A stretch of DNA of 64,000 nt. It comes from Betaproteobacteria bacterium. GTDB lineage: Bacteria > Pseudomonadota > Gammaproteobacteria > Burkholderiales > Rhodocyclaceae. The notes beneath the pieces are model-generated. The model was not told where the DNA came from. It saw only the letters and a program-made list of their open reading frames with translations, and made no database searches. Every line of letters begins with the position of its first letter. The first letter of the stretch is position 1. The stretch covers positions 1,377,001-1,441,000 of the forward strand of contig JADJXY010000002.1 in assembly GCA_016720065.1 (NCBI GenBank), given 5' to 3'. Made by a program: the position numbers and the translations under genes. Of the stretch, positions 8,489 through 16,829 are shown piece after piece.

Positions 8489-10225
8489 TCAGACCGCCCG
8501 TTCGCGCACGTAGCGCCCCGGGGCCGGCTCCAGGGCCTTGTAGCTGGCGTTACCCAATTTGGCGCGGGCCGCCCGGGGCTCCCCGGCATGGGCTTGCAAC
8601 CAGGCTGTCCAGTCATTCCACCAACTGCCCCTTTTCTCCTCGGCGACGGCGAGCCAGGCTTCGGCGTCGCCCTTCACGTCCTCATTGACCCAATAGCTGC
8701 GCTTGTTCTTGCTGGCCGGGTTGATGACCCCGGCGATATGGCCCGAGGCCCCCAGGACGAAGCGCACCGGCCCGCCCAGGAGGCGCGTGCTCTGGTAGGC
8801 CGAATGCCAGGGCACGATATGGTCCTCGCGGGTGGCCAGCAGATAGACCGGCATATCCACCCGCCCCAGATCGACCCGGGCGCCGCACACGCTGAGCTTG
8901 CCGGGCACGCGCAGGGAATTGTCGTGGTACAGGTTGCGCATGTACCAGCAGGCAAAAGGCCCTGGCAGGTTGGTGGAATCGCCGTTCCAGTACAGGAGAT
9001 CGAAGGCCTGCGGCTTCTGGCCCTTGAGGTAGTTCTGGGTAACGTAATTCCACACCAGGTCGTTGGCGCGCAGGAAGGAAAAGGTATTCTGCAAATCCCG
9101 GGCGGGCAGGAGCCCCCCCTTGCCGATGCTGGCTTCCCGGGCGGCGAGGCCCTGCTCGTCGATGAACAGGCCGATTTCTCCGGTATCGGAAAAATCGAGC
9201 AGCGTGGTCAGCAGGGTAAGCGAGGCGACGATGTCCTCATCGCGGGAGCGCAGGACGGCCAGGGCCGTGGTCAGGAGGGTACCGCCGACGCAGAAGCCCA
9301 GGGCGTTGACCTGGGCGGTACGGCAGATGTCCTTGGCCAGGTGCAGCGCCGTGATGGGACCGTTCTCGATGTAGTCGTCCCAGGTCAGATGGGCCTGCTC
9401 TTCCTTGGGATTGCGCCAGGAAACGAGGAAAACCGTGTTGCCCTGCTCGACCATGAAGCGCACCAGGGAATTCTCCGGCTGGAGATCCATGACGTAAAAC
9501 TTGTTGATGCAGGGCGGCACCACCACCAGGGGGCGGCTGCCCACCTTGGGACTGAGCGGCGCGTACTGGATGAGCTGCATCACCTCGTTCTCGAAGACCA
9601 CCGCACCGGCACTGGACGCGATGTTGCGGCCCACCTCGAAGACCGATTCATCGGTCATCGAAATGCGCCCCTTCTCCAGGTCGGCGATGAGGTTGTTGAT
9701 GCCGTTGGTGATGCTCTGGCCCTTGGTCTCCAGGGCGTGCTTGATGAATTCCGGATTGGTGGCGGCGAAATTGGACGGCGCCAGGGCATCGGTAATCTGG
9801 CGAGCGAGGAAACGCATCTTGTCGCGGGAGCGGTCACTCTCGGCCGGCAGCACGTCGATCAGGTCGCGCAGATACTTGGTATTGAGGAGATAAGCCTGGT
9901 GCAGGTAATCGAAGACCGGGCTCTCCCGCCATTCGGGCGCCGCAAAGCGACGGTCGCCGGGCTCGGGTGCCACCTTGAAGCCTTCATCAGCCGCCGGCGC
10001 CGCACCCCGGGCCAGGATGGCCTGCCACAGGCGAGCGTGCTGATCCAGGTAGGCCTTCTGGAGATCAGACATGGCCTTGGGGTCGGCGGGAAGCTTCGCC
10101 GCTGTGGGAGCGTCGCCCGCCTGGGCAACGAAATTCATGAACTGCTGCGCTGCGTTCTGGCTCGCCTGCATGAACTGCATGGCCGCACCGAGGAAAGCGT
10201 CGTTTTTATTCGATCCCTGCGACAT
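8489..10225 (-). CDS. phaC: Class I polyhydroxyalkanoate synthase
   Basis: 578 aa from the ATG at 10225, preferred because a GAGAG lies upstream; ATGs at 10255 and further up are possible. This is an alpha/beta-hydrolase polymerase acting at the granule surface. The lipase-like box with catalytic cysteine reads GFCVGGT (about residue 310), the aspartate lies in REDHIVPW, and the histidine in GASGHIAGV. The N-terminal PhaC_N domain precedes. It polymerises (R)-3-hydroxyacyl-CoA and is the first gene of a phaC-phaB-phaB-phaR-rimO run. Confidence 0.95.
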   Translation of the reverse strand: MSQGSNKNDAFLGAAMQFMQASQNAAQQFMNFVAQAGDAPTAAKLPADPKAMSDLQKAYLDQHARLWQAILARGAAPAADEGFKVAPEPGDRRFAAPEWRESPVFDYLHQAYLLNTKYLRDLIDVLPAESDRSRDKMRFLARQITDALAPSNFAATNPEFIKHALETKGQSITNGINNLIADLEKGRISMTDESVFEVGRNIASSAGAVVFENEVMQLIQYAPLSPKVGSRPLVVVPPCINKFYVMDLQPENSLVRFMVEQGNTVFLVSWRNPKEEQAHLTWDDYIENGPITALHLAKDICRTAQVNALGFCVGGTLLTTALAVLRSRDEDIVASLTLLTTLLDFSDTGEIGLFIDEQGLAAREASIGKGGLLPARDLQNTFSFLRANDLVWNYVTQNYLKGQKPQAFDLLYWNGDSTNLPGPFACWYMRNLYHDNSLRVPGKLSVCGARVDLGRVDMPVYLLATREDHIVPWHSAYQSTRLLGGPVRFVLGASGHIAGVINPASKNKRSYWVNEDVKGDAEAWLAVAEEKRGSWWNDWTAWLQAHAGEPRAARAKLGNASYKALEPAPGRYVRERAV

Positions 10226-10332
10226 GGGGGCTCTCGCGTCTGAAGCTGAAGACATTTTGGGGGAGTTGAGCCCCGGGATTCTCCATTCCCGCCGGACCCC
10301 TGTCAATGCGTGGGTCCCGATATGAGGCGCCC

Positions 10333-10338
10333 TATAAT
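10333..10338 (+). promoter_or_regulatory. TATAAT -10 box, possible leaderless start
   Basis: A perfect TATAAT ends six bases before the ATG of the next small gene, so transcription would start at or next to the A of the start codon. No convincing -35 box lies 16-18 bp upstream. No Shine-Dalgarno sequence is present, consistent with leaderless translation. Confidence 0.4.
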
Positions 10339-10344
10339 CGGCCC

Positions 10345-10563
10345 ATGTACATCGTCGCCATCGCCTGGCTCTACGTCACCCTCCTGGTCGCCGCCATGGA
10401 ACACACCCTGCTGGCGGGGGTGATGGGTTTCTGCTTCTACGGCCTGCTGCCCGTCGCCCTGCTGCTCTGGCTGGGCGGTTTTTCCAGCCGCCGCCGTCGC
10501 CGCCTACTCGCCAACCAGGGCCCGAACCCCCGCGATGCTGAGAACACCAAGGGCGATCAGTGA
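10345..10563 (+). CDS. Small two-helix membrane protein
   Basis: 72 aa. It has two hydrophobic helices (about residues 3-20 and 26-44), then a basic patch (SSRRRRRLL) and a polar tail. I do not recognise a named family; the sequence looks like a conserved betaproteobacterial hypothetical. The basic segment after the second helix predicts a cytoplasmic C-terminus. The 3' end overlaps the convergent ZIP transporter by 60 bp. Confidence 0.6.
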   Translation: MYIVAIAWLYVTLLVAAMEHTLLAGVMGFCFYGLLPVALLLWLGGFSSRRRRRLLANQGPNPRDAENTKGDQ

Positions 10564-11274
10564 AACCTGCTGCAGGGTGGCCTTCAACTCCGGGCGCCGG
10601 TGCAGGCCGGGAATGAGGTCGGCCACCGCGACGTAGAGCATGCTGGCGGCGGCGAGCCCCAGCAATTGCGGAATCCACTCCCGCACGGAGGACAGGGCGA
10701 AATAGGCCAGCAGCGCCCCCACCAGGGTGGCCAGACTGGACAGCAGGTTGAAGAGCAAGGCCCGCAGCCGGCTGTAACCCGAGTGGAGAAGAATCAGGTA
10801 GTCGCCGACTTCCTGGGGAATTTCGTGGGCGATGATGGCCAGGGCGGTGACGATGCCGAGTTGGGTGCTTTCCAGGAAGGCCGCCGCGATGAGGATGCCG
10901 TCCACGAAGTTGTGGAAGGTGTCCCCCACCAGGATGAGCAGGCCTGAACGTCCGTGGTCGTGGTTGGGCGGCCGGGCGTCGTGGGCCTCGCAGTGGTCGT
11001 GGTGACAGTGGCGCCAGAGCACCAGTTTTTCCAGGATGAAGAAAGCCAGAATGCCCAGCAGGATGGTCTTCGCCAGGGCATGGACGTCGCCGCCGTGCTC
11101 AATGGCGTGGGGCAGGATTTCCAGGAACACAGCCCCCAGGAGCGCCCCGATGGCGTAGGAGATGAGGACGCCGACACTGGCTCCACCAGCCGCCAGGGTC
11201 ATGGCCGCGGCTGCGCAGACGCTCAGGGCGCCGCCGGCAAAGGTGGCGAGGATGATCCAGGCGAGGGTGCTCAA
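10504..11274 (-). CDS. ZIP-family divalent metal transporter
   Basis: 256 aa inner-membrane protein with about eight hydrophobic segments. A cytoplasmic histidine-rich loop (HCHHDHCEAHD, then NHDHG) lies between helices 3 and 4. The helix 4-5 metal site is visible in HNFVDGI and HEIPQEVGD. This is the ZIP signature for uptake of zinc, iron or related cations. The gene stands alone between convergent and tandem neighbours, so the exact metal cannot be inferred. Confidence 0.9.
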   Translation of the reverse strand: MSTLAWIILATFAGGALSVCAAAAMTLAAGGASVGVLISYAIGALLGAVFLEILPHAIEHGGDVHALAKTILLGILAFFILEKLVLWRHCHHDHCEAHDARPPNHDHGRSGLLILVGDTFHNFVDGILIAAAFLESTQLGIVTALAIIAHEIPQEVGDYLILLHSGYSRLRALLFNLLSSLATLVGALLAYFALSSVREWIPQLLGLAAASMLYVAVADLIPGLHRRPELKATLQQVSLIALGVLSIAGVRALVGE

Positions 11275-11303
11275 GGCAGGCGGTCCGGGACGAAAGGCGC
11301 GGA

Positions 11304-12044
11304 TTATACGCCCGGCGCGGCGAGCCAGATGAAGCTTCCCTGGCGCCCGGAAACGCCATCACGGCGGTGGGAGAAAAAACGCTCCGGCTGGGCCGCCGTG
11401 CACTGTCCGCCGCCGTAGATCGCCTCGACTCCCGCCGCGGCGAGACGCCGCCTCGCCAGGCGCTCCAGATCGGCGAGCCACTTGCCGCCCGGAGCCGGGG
11501 CAAAGGCCTCCTGCGCTCCCGCATCGAGGGCCGCAAACGCCTGCCGCACCTCATCCCCCACTTCAAAATGCGCGGCGCCGATGGCGGGGCCGATCCAGGC
11601 CAGGCACTCCTCGCCGGGGCGGGCCAGCGCCGCGACACCAGCCTCGATCACTCCGGCGGCGAGACCCCGCCAGCCGGCGTGGACGGCGGCCACCGCGCTT
11701 CCGCCGCGCTCACAGAGCAGAATCGGCAGGCAATCGGCCGTCATCACGGCGCACACCAGGCCGGGGCGGAAGGCCACCGCACCGTCAGCCACCACGCCGG
11801 GCCGGGCGCTCGCCGCGTCCACCACCCCGGTCCCGTGCACCTGCTTGAGCCACAGGGCGGGCCCCGGCAAGCGGGCCTGGACGCGCTCCCGATTGCGGCG
11901 CACCGCCGCGGCATCATCCCCGACGTGGTCCCCCAGGTTGAGGCTGGCGTAAGGTCCGACGCTCACTCCGCCGTCCCGGGTGGTCTGCAAGGCTCGCACC
12001 GCGGGGGGCGCCGGCCAGTCCGGAACGATCCAGTCAGGCGCCAC
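11304..12044 (-). CDS. pgeF: Peptidoglycan editing factor / polyphenol oxidase family (YfiH)
   Basis: 246 aa, GTG start overlapping the rluD stop by 11 bp. The Cu-oxidase_4 (laccase-domain) fold is shown by WLKQVHG, MTADCLPILL, VHAGWRGLAAG and the late GGGQCT...FSHRRDG. Conserved H, C and H residues form the metal site. Members have been described as purine nucleoside phosphorylases and as factors that remove wrong L-Ser-containing muropeptides. The rluD-pgeF gene order is widespread in proteobacteria. Confidence 0.9.
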   Translation of the reverse strand: MAPDWIVPDWPAPPAVRALQTTRDGGVSVGPYASLNLGDHVGDDAAAVRRNRERVQARLPGPALWLKQVHGTGVVDAASARPGVVADGAVAFRPGLVCAVMTADCLPILLCERGGSAVAAVHAGWRGLAAGVIEAGVAALARPGEECLAWIGPAIGAAHFEVGDEVRQAFAALDAGAQEAFAPAPGGKWLADLERLARRRLAAAGVEAIYGGGQCTAAQPERFFSHRRDGVSGRQGSFIWLAAPGV

Positions 12045-12990
12045 GCAGCGTCTCCAGAAGCGCGTTGAAATCCCCGGGCAGGGGACTCTGCCATTCCAGG
12101 CGCGCCCCACTGACCGGATGGACCAGTCCCAGGCGAGCCGCGTGCAGGGCCTGGCGCTGGAAGGCCGGCAGTTTCTGCTCCCCCCGGCCATAGACCGGAT
12201 CCCCCACCAGGGGATGGCCGATGGACGCCATATGGACGCGGATCTGATGCGTGCGCCCGGTTTCCAGGGAACACTCGACCAGGGTGCAGCGGGCAAAGCG
12301 TTCCACAACCCGGTAGCGCGTCAGGGCCGGCTTTCCGCCCCGCCCCTCGCTCACCACCGCCATGCGGGTCCGCTGTACGGGATGGCGGCCGATGGGGACC
12401 TCGACCTGACCGTCCCGCTCCAGGCGTCCCGCCGCCACCGCCAGATACTGACGCTTGACGCTGCGGGCCTGAAGTTGCCGCACCAGATCGGTCTGGGCGT
12501 TGAGGCTGCGGGCCACCACCAGCAGGCCGCTGGTCTCCTTGTCCAGCCGGTGCACGATGCCCGCCCGGGGAACTTCGGCCAGTTCGGGACAGCGGTGCAG
12601 CAGGGCATTCATCAGGGTGCCGCTCCAGTTGCCGCTGCCGGGATGGACCACCAGGCCCGCGGGCTTGTCGATCACCAGCAAGGCCTCGTCCTCGAACACC
12701 ACGGCGAGGGGGATGTCCTCGGGCATGCCGGCCGCCGCCTGGGCATCCACCCCGGGCAGGAGGACCAGAGCCTCGCCGCCTTTCAGACGGCGTTTGCCTT
12801 CCGCCTCGATAGCGCCATCCAGCGTCACCCGTCCCTCCCTGATCCAGGCCTGCAGACGGGCCCGGGAGTGTTCGGGCAGGAGTTCGGCCAGAACCTGGTC
12901 GAGGCGGCGGCCTGCGGCGGAATCCGGGGCGATCAGGCGGTGAACGGCGATTGGGCTATAATCGCCGCCGTTTTCCACGGAAATATTCAT
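12034..12990 (-). CDS. rluD: 23S rRNA pseudouridine synthase RluD
   Basis: 318 aa. An N-terminal S4-like RNA-binding domain (RRLDQVLAELLPEHSRARLQ) is followed by the catalytic domain with the aspartate in HRLDKETSGLLV and the RTHQIRVHM motif. It forms the pseudouridines of helix 69 in 23S rRNA. The ATG at 12990 overlaps the divergent bamD start codon; a GTG at 12978 is an alternative start. The arrangement with divergent bamD is common in proteobacteria, but a complete overlap of the start codons is tight. Confidence 0.93.
   Translation of the reverse strand: MNISVENGGDYSPIAVHRLIAPDSAAGRRLDQVLAELLPEHSRARLQAWIREGRVTLDGAIEAEGKRRLKGGEALVLLPGVDAQAAAGMPEDIPLAVVFEDEALLVIDKPAGLVVHPGSGNWSGTLMNALLHRCPELAEVPRAGIVHRLDKETSGLLVVARSLNAQTDLVRQLQARSVKRQYLAVAAGRLERDGQVEVPIGRHPVQRTRMAVVSEGRGGKPALTRYRVVERFARCTLVECSLETGRTHQIRVHMASIGHPLVGDPVYGRGEQKLPAFQRQALHAARLGLVHPVSGARLEWQSPLPGDFNALLETLRGA
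12957..12962 (+). promoter_or_regulatory. TATAAT box for bamD
   Basis: A consensus TATAAT lies 26 bp before the bamD ATG, inside the first codons of divergent rluD. No good -35 match is seen. A start near 12969 would give a leader of about 20 nt containing an ACGGA ribosome-binding site. Confidence 0.4.
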
Positions 12991-13843
12991 GATGCGCAGT
13001 GTAGCCGCATTCACCCCCCCGATCGCCCCCCTGCTCGCCTCCACCTTCGCCCCCCTCCTGCGCCGCCTGTCGGTCGTATTCCTGGCCTGTTTCATCGCCG
13101 GCTGCAGCCTTCTGCCCGAGGTCAAGGACGAAACCGCCGGCTGGTCCGCCTCCAAGCTCTACAACGAGGCGCGGGACGCTCAGGCCGATGGGGCCTGGGA
13201 AAAGGCCGCCAAGCTCCTGGAAAAACTGGAGGCCCGCTTTCCCTATGGCCGCTATGCGCAGCAGGCCCAGCTCGAACTGGGGTACGTCTACTGGAAGGGT
13301 GCCGAACCCCTGGCGGCCATCGCCGCCTGCGACCGCTTCATCAAGCTGCACCCCAATCACCCGGCGGTGGATTATGTGTATTACCTCAAGGGTCTGGTCG
13401 GATTCAACGAGGATCAGGGCCTCCTGGGCTATCTGAGCGATCAGGATCCCAGCGAACGGGATCCCAAGTCGGCCAAGGAGTCCTTCGAGGCCCTGAAGGA
13501 ACTGGTGGCGCGTTTCCCCGACAGCAAATACACGCCGGATGCCATCCAGCGCATGAACTACCTGGTCAATGCCCTGGCCTCCCAGGAAGTCCACGTGGCC
13601 CGCTACTACTTCAAGCGCGGTGCCTACATCGCCGCCGCCAATCGTTCCCAGGTCGCCCTGAAATCCTATTCCGGCGCGCCGGCACTCGAAGAAGCCCTCT
13701 TCATCATGGTCATTTCCTACGACAAGCTGGGCATGACCGAACTGCGCGACGATGCCGACCGGGTCATGCGCAAGAACTTCCCCAACAGCCGCTATTACAA
13801 GGAAGGCCTGGAGCGCAAGACGCCCTGGTACAAGCTCTGGTAG
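12989..13843 (+). CDS. bamD: Outer-membrane assembly lipoprotein BamD
   Basis: 284 aa. A hydrophobic signal peptide ends in the lipobox IAGC (about residue 36), followed by TPR repeats. It begins at ATG-ATG; the second ATG (12992) is equally possible. BamD is the essential lipoprotein of the BAM complex that inserts beta-barrel proteins in the outer membrane, and the sequence has the expected length and TPR spacing (LYNEARDAQ, ARFPYGRYAQQAQLEL). A MITE-like palindrome follows four bases after the stop codon. Confidence 0.95.
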   Translation: MMRSVAAFTPPIAPLLASTFAPLLRRLSVVFLACFIAGCSLLPEVKDETAGWSASKLYNEARDAQADGAWEKAAKLLEKLEARFPYGRYAQQAQLELGYVYWKGAEPLAAIAACDRFIKLHPNHPAVDYVYYLKGLVGFNEDQGLLGYLSDQDPSERDPKSAKESFEALKELVARFPDSKYTPDAIQRMNYLVNALASQEVHVARYYFKRGAYIAAANRSQVALKSYSGAPALEEALFIMVISYDKLGMTELRDDADRVMRKNFPNSRYYKEGLERKTPWYKLW

Positions 13844-13846
13844 GCC

Positions 13847-14014
13847 CTAGTAGTCAGTCAGATAGGTTCAGCTATGTTCGGCACGCCCCGCATCCCCGCT
13901 CGCGTTGTCGCTCATCCTCGCCATAGCATCGGCTATGGCTGCGGTTCGCTTCGCGCGATCGGGGCGCGGAGACGCGCCTCGGCATCGACGCAAACCTATC
14001 TGACTGACTACTAG
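13847..14014. repeat. MITE/REP-like palindromic element with perfect 22-bp inverted ends
   Basis: Positions 13847-13868 and 13993-14014 are perfect 22-bp inverted repeats beginning CTAGTAGTCAGTCAGATAGG. The interior is an imperfect palindrome whose centre is CCATAGC-ATCG-GCTATGG. The whole 168 bp could fold into one long hairpin. No ORF is present. The right end overlaps the stop codon (TAG) of the kinase gene. It lies between two convergent genes and may act as a bidirectional terminator. Confidence 0.85.
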
Positions 14015-16380
14015 CCCCCCTGCTTGATGGCCAGGACGGCCTGATTGCGCAGGGTGCGCAACAGAGAAAGCTCCCGGTCCGGCAGCACGATCTGGCCGGC
14101 GCGATCCTGATCGGCGTAGATGAGCGCCACCGGCGCCCCCTTGATATTGAGGGGAAAGAGCACGAAGCTCCGGGCGGGAACGGCCTTGCGGTACCACGCC
14201 GGGATGCGCGGGGCGATCTTGGGATCGTCGATGTCGCTGATCAGAAGATCCACCCCCTTGGATGTCGCAGCGTGGAAAATGTCCGGCGTGAAGGAGAGGG
14301 AAAAGCGGAAGGCCTTGGCCACCTCGTTGGCGTCCGGACCGAAGCCGAAGCGGCCCTGCATGGTGCCCGCGCGGGCATCCTTGATGCACAGGATCACGCG
14401 CTTGAAGCCCATGGCGCGGTACATGGTCTCCAGGATGATGCGCAGGATGTCGTTGAGCTTGTAGCCATCGACCAGGGTATTGCTGATGTCCTGGATGCCG
14501 GCGGCCAGAATGGCCTGGGCGTCCTCCCCGGCCGGCGCGTCGCCGCCGTTCGCGGCAGCTTCGGCACTGTACAGGCCGCGCTCCCCCAGGATGGTATCGT
14601 CGGCCGCCGTGTCGTCCGCTGCCGGCGCTTCGCCCCCGCGGTCGAGGAACTGCCGCATCTGGCGGCCGAAAGCGGTCTGCTGCACTCCCAGGTGCACGAT
14701 GCGGGCAAACTCCCCCACCTGTTCGATGGAGCGACCCATCGCCTCCTCGACCTCCTTCTTTTCCAGGCCGACCGCAGGACCGAAGCGCCCCAGGGCCTTC
14801 TTCAGTTCCCGTTCCCGGGCCTCCGGTCCCGCCTGGGCGATGACCGCGCACAATTCGTTGGCCATGCCCGACAGCACCTGGAGGCGACCCTCCTGGTCGG
14901 CCGGCTTCTTCACCGGCCCGGCGGGCAGCTTGCGCATGGAATTGACGATGAGGGGCGGGAAGCCCCACTGCCGGGCGATGGCCAGTCCGAGATCCTCGAA
15001 GCCGATGCCGAGAACCCGCAGCGCCGCCTGCTCCTCGCTCAGTTCCCCCTGGCCGGCCAGCAGACGGATTTCGTCGCTTTCGTCGGGAAAGTAATACTGG
15101 GACAGCAGGCGCCCCAGGTTGTGGAACAGGGCACAGATGAAGGTCTGCTCCAGGTCCTTCATCTGGGCCGCAGTCCCCAGGTCCCGGGCCAGGATGCCGG
15201 CCAGATTGGCACGCAGGAATTCCTCCTTCAGGAGATTGGCGTTGCCCTTGTTCTGCAGATGCTCGAAGAGCAGGACGGTCACGGCGATATTGCGCACCGC
15301 CTCGAAGCCCAGGACGATGACCGCCCGGGACACCGTACTGATGTTGCCGCCGCCGGCCGGGCGGAAATAGGCGGAATTGACGAAGCGCAGCAGCTTGTTG
15401 GTCAGGGCGAAGTCCTTGAGGATGGAATTGGACAGTTTGCTGATGCTTTCCCGCTCGCTGTTGGCGATCTTGTTGATGGCGCTGACCGACTCCGACAGGG
15501 CCGGAAAATCGCTCTTGTGCCGCATGCGGCGCAGGAGGAAGTCCAGGGTGGCCTGCCGCCCCTCGCCCCGGGGCGCCACTTCTTCGCCCGGATCCAGGTA
15601 GGCATCCAGCGCCTCGCCGAACTGGGCAGCGCTCTGGTAGCGCAACTCCGCATCCCGGGACAGGGCCTTGTGCACGAGCGCGGCGAGGCGGCCATCGACG
15701 CCGCCTTGCGGCAGGCGCAGGTCGGTATCGACGATGCGCCGCAGGACGGCCGGTGTTTCCCCGGCCCCTGCCGCCCGTTCGCCCGTCAGCAGTTCGTACA
15801 GGATGAGGCCGGCGGCAAAGACATCGCCCCGCAGCGTGACCTTGTGCTCGGCAATGTACTCGGGCGCCATGTAGGCCGGCGTACCGCTGTACTGATCCTC
15901 CCCTTCTCCGTTGCCGGCAAGGCGCGCGGCAATGCCGAAATCCATGACCCGCGGGGTACTGTCCTCGTCCAGCAGGATGTTGGCGGGCTTGAGGTCGCGA
16001 TGGACGATGCCCTGGCGATGGGCGTGCTCCAGGGCATCGAGCACCGGGCGCAGGAGGCCCACCGCCCGGGCTGGCGGCAGGGCTCCGCTGGCCTTGAGAA
16101 AGGCAGCCAGGGTCGTCCCAGGCACATATTCGAACACCAGGTAAGGATCGCCTCCCTGTTCCCCCGCCTCGAAAATGGGCACCAGATTGGGATGGCGCAA
16201 GCGCCCCACCGTGCGCGCTTCCTGCAGCAGCGCCGCCGCCTGTCCGGGCGCGGCCCCGGAGAGATGCAGCGTCTTGATGGCCACTTCGCGCTGCAGTTGG
16301 GGATCGAATCCCAGATAGACGACGCTCTGGGCCCCGCGTCCCAGTTCCCGCCGCAGCTCGAAACGCCCGATCTTGCTCAT
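14011..16380 (-). CDS. Ser/Thr protein kinase fused to HDOD and GAF domains
   Basis: 789 aa. Residues 1 to about 265 form a Hanks-type kinase: glycine loop ELGRGAQSVVYLG, VAIK lysine, HRDLKPANILL catalytic loop and DFG, so it should be active. An HDOD domain follows (about 285-480, with FPALSESVSAINKIA and a LFHNLGRLLSQYYF segment reminiscent of HD-type folds). After a linker the C-terminus (about 620-789) looks like a GAF domain with an Asp/Ala-rich insertion before it. There is no transmembrane helix. The combination suggests a cytosolic signalling hub; substrates are unknown. It overlaps the upstream gene by 4 bp. Confidence 0.85.
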   Translation of the reverse strand: MSKIGRFELRRELGRGAQSVVYLGFDPQLQREVAIKTLHLSGAAPGQAAALLQEARTVGRLRHPNLVPIFEAGEQGGDPYLVFEYVPGTTLAAFLKASGALPPARAVGLLRPVLDALEHAHRQGIVHRDLKPANILLDEDSTPRVMDFGIAARLAGNGEGEDQYSGTPAYMAPEYIAEHKVTLRGDVFAAGLILYELLTGERAAGAGETPAVLRRIVDTDLRLPQGGVDGRLAALVHKALSRDAELRYQSAAQFGEALDAYLDPGEEVAPRGEGRQATLDFLLRRMRHKSDFPALSESVSAINKIANSERESISKLSNSILKDFALTNKLLRFVNSAYFRPAGGGNISTVSRAVIVLGFEAVRNIAVTVLLFEHLQNKGNANLLKEEFLRANLAGILARDLGTAAQMKDLEQTFICALFHNLGRLLSQYYFPDESDEIRLLAGQGELSEEQAALRVLGIGFEDLGLAIARQWGFPPLIVNSMRKLPAGPVKKPADQEGRLQVLSGMANELCAVIAQAGPEARERELKKALGRFGPAVGLEKKEVEEAMGRSIEQVGEFARIVHLGVQQTAFGRQMRQFLDRGGEAPAADDTAADDTILGERGLYSAEAAANGGDAPAGEDAQAILAAGIQDISNTLVDGYKLNDILRIILETMYRAMGFKRVILCIKDARAGTMQGRFGFGPDANEVAKAFRFSLSFTPDIFHAATSKGVDLLISDIDDPKIAPRIPAWYRKAVPARSFVLFPLNIKGAPVALIYADQDRAGQIVLPDRELSLLRTLRNQAVLAIKQGG

Positions 16381-16829
16381 CGATCCTCGCTCTCATCGCC
16401 GTCCACCGCCGCCGTGATCCACACCAGCCGGGGCACGCCGTCGGCCGCGCCGCACACCAGGGCGTTCTGCCCGAAGCGCGCCGCCAGTCCACGGGCTGCG
16501 TCTGCCCGGAGGCCGGTCACGAAGCAGCTCTCCTCCGCCGGCCAGCCGGCATGGTCGGCCACGTTCTCGGCCGTGTAGGGTTCCAGGCCCATTTCCAGCA
16601 GGGCGACTTCCAGGGCCGCCTGACGCACCCGGTTTTCCGCCTCGGCCAGTCTTTTTGAGGCCGGGTTGCAGGCCGTCAGCACCGCCCAGTCCGCGGCGCC
16701 CTCGCCGGCCAGCCAGGCGGCCAGCGTTCCGTCCGGGGTGCCGATGCGCAGTTCCCGCACGCCGCCGGGCAGGAACACGCGATAGCGGGTCGCCCGGTAG
16801 GCGGCGTCGAGTTCACTCCGCGTCGGCAT
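16377..16829 (-). CDS. DUF3293-like protein
   Basis: 150 aa. It resembles the DUF3293 family: YRATRYRVFLPGG near the start, VLTACNPASKRLAEAEN in the middle, and FVTGLRADAARGLAARFGQNALV near the end. Function unknown. It overlaps the rmuC 3' end by 17 bp upstream and the kinase start by ATGA downstream, so the three genes form a translationally coupled set. Confidence 0.7.
   Translation of the reverse strand: MPTRSELDAAYRATRYRVFLPGGVRELRIGTPDGTLAAWLAGEGAADWAVLTACNPASKRLAEAENRVRQAALEVALLEMGLEPYTAENVADHAGWPAEESCFVTGLRADAARGLAARFGQNALVCGAADGVPRLVWITAAVDGDESEDR

Noticed and set aside
7754..10243. 829-aa plus-strand open frame opposite phaB and phaC
   Set aside because: Antisense shadow of phaB and phaC. 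Composition (His, Gly, Gln, Val) is not that of a real protein.
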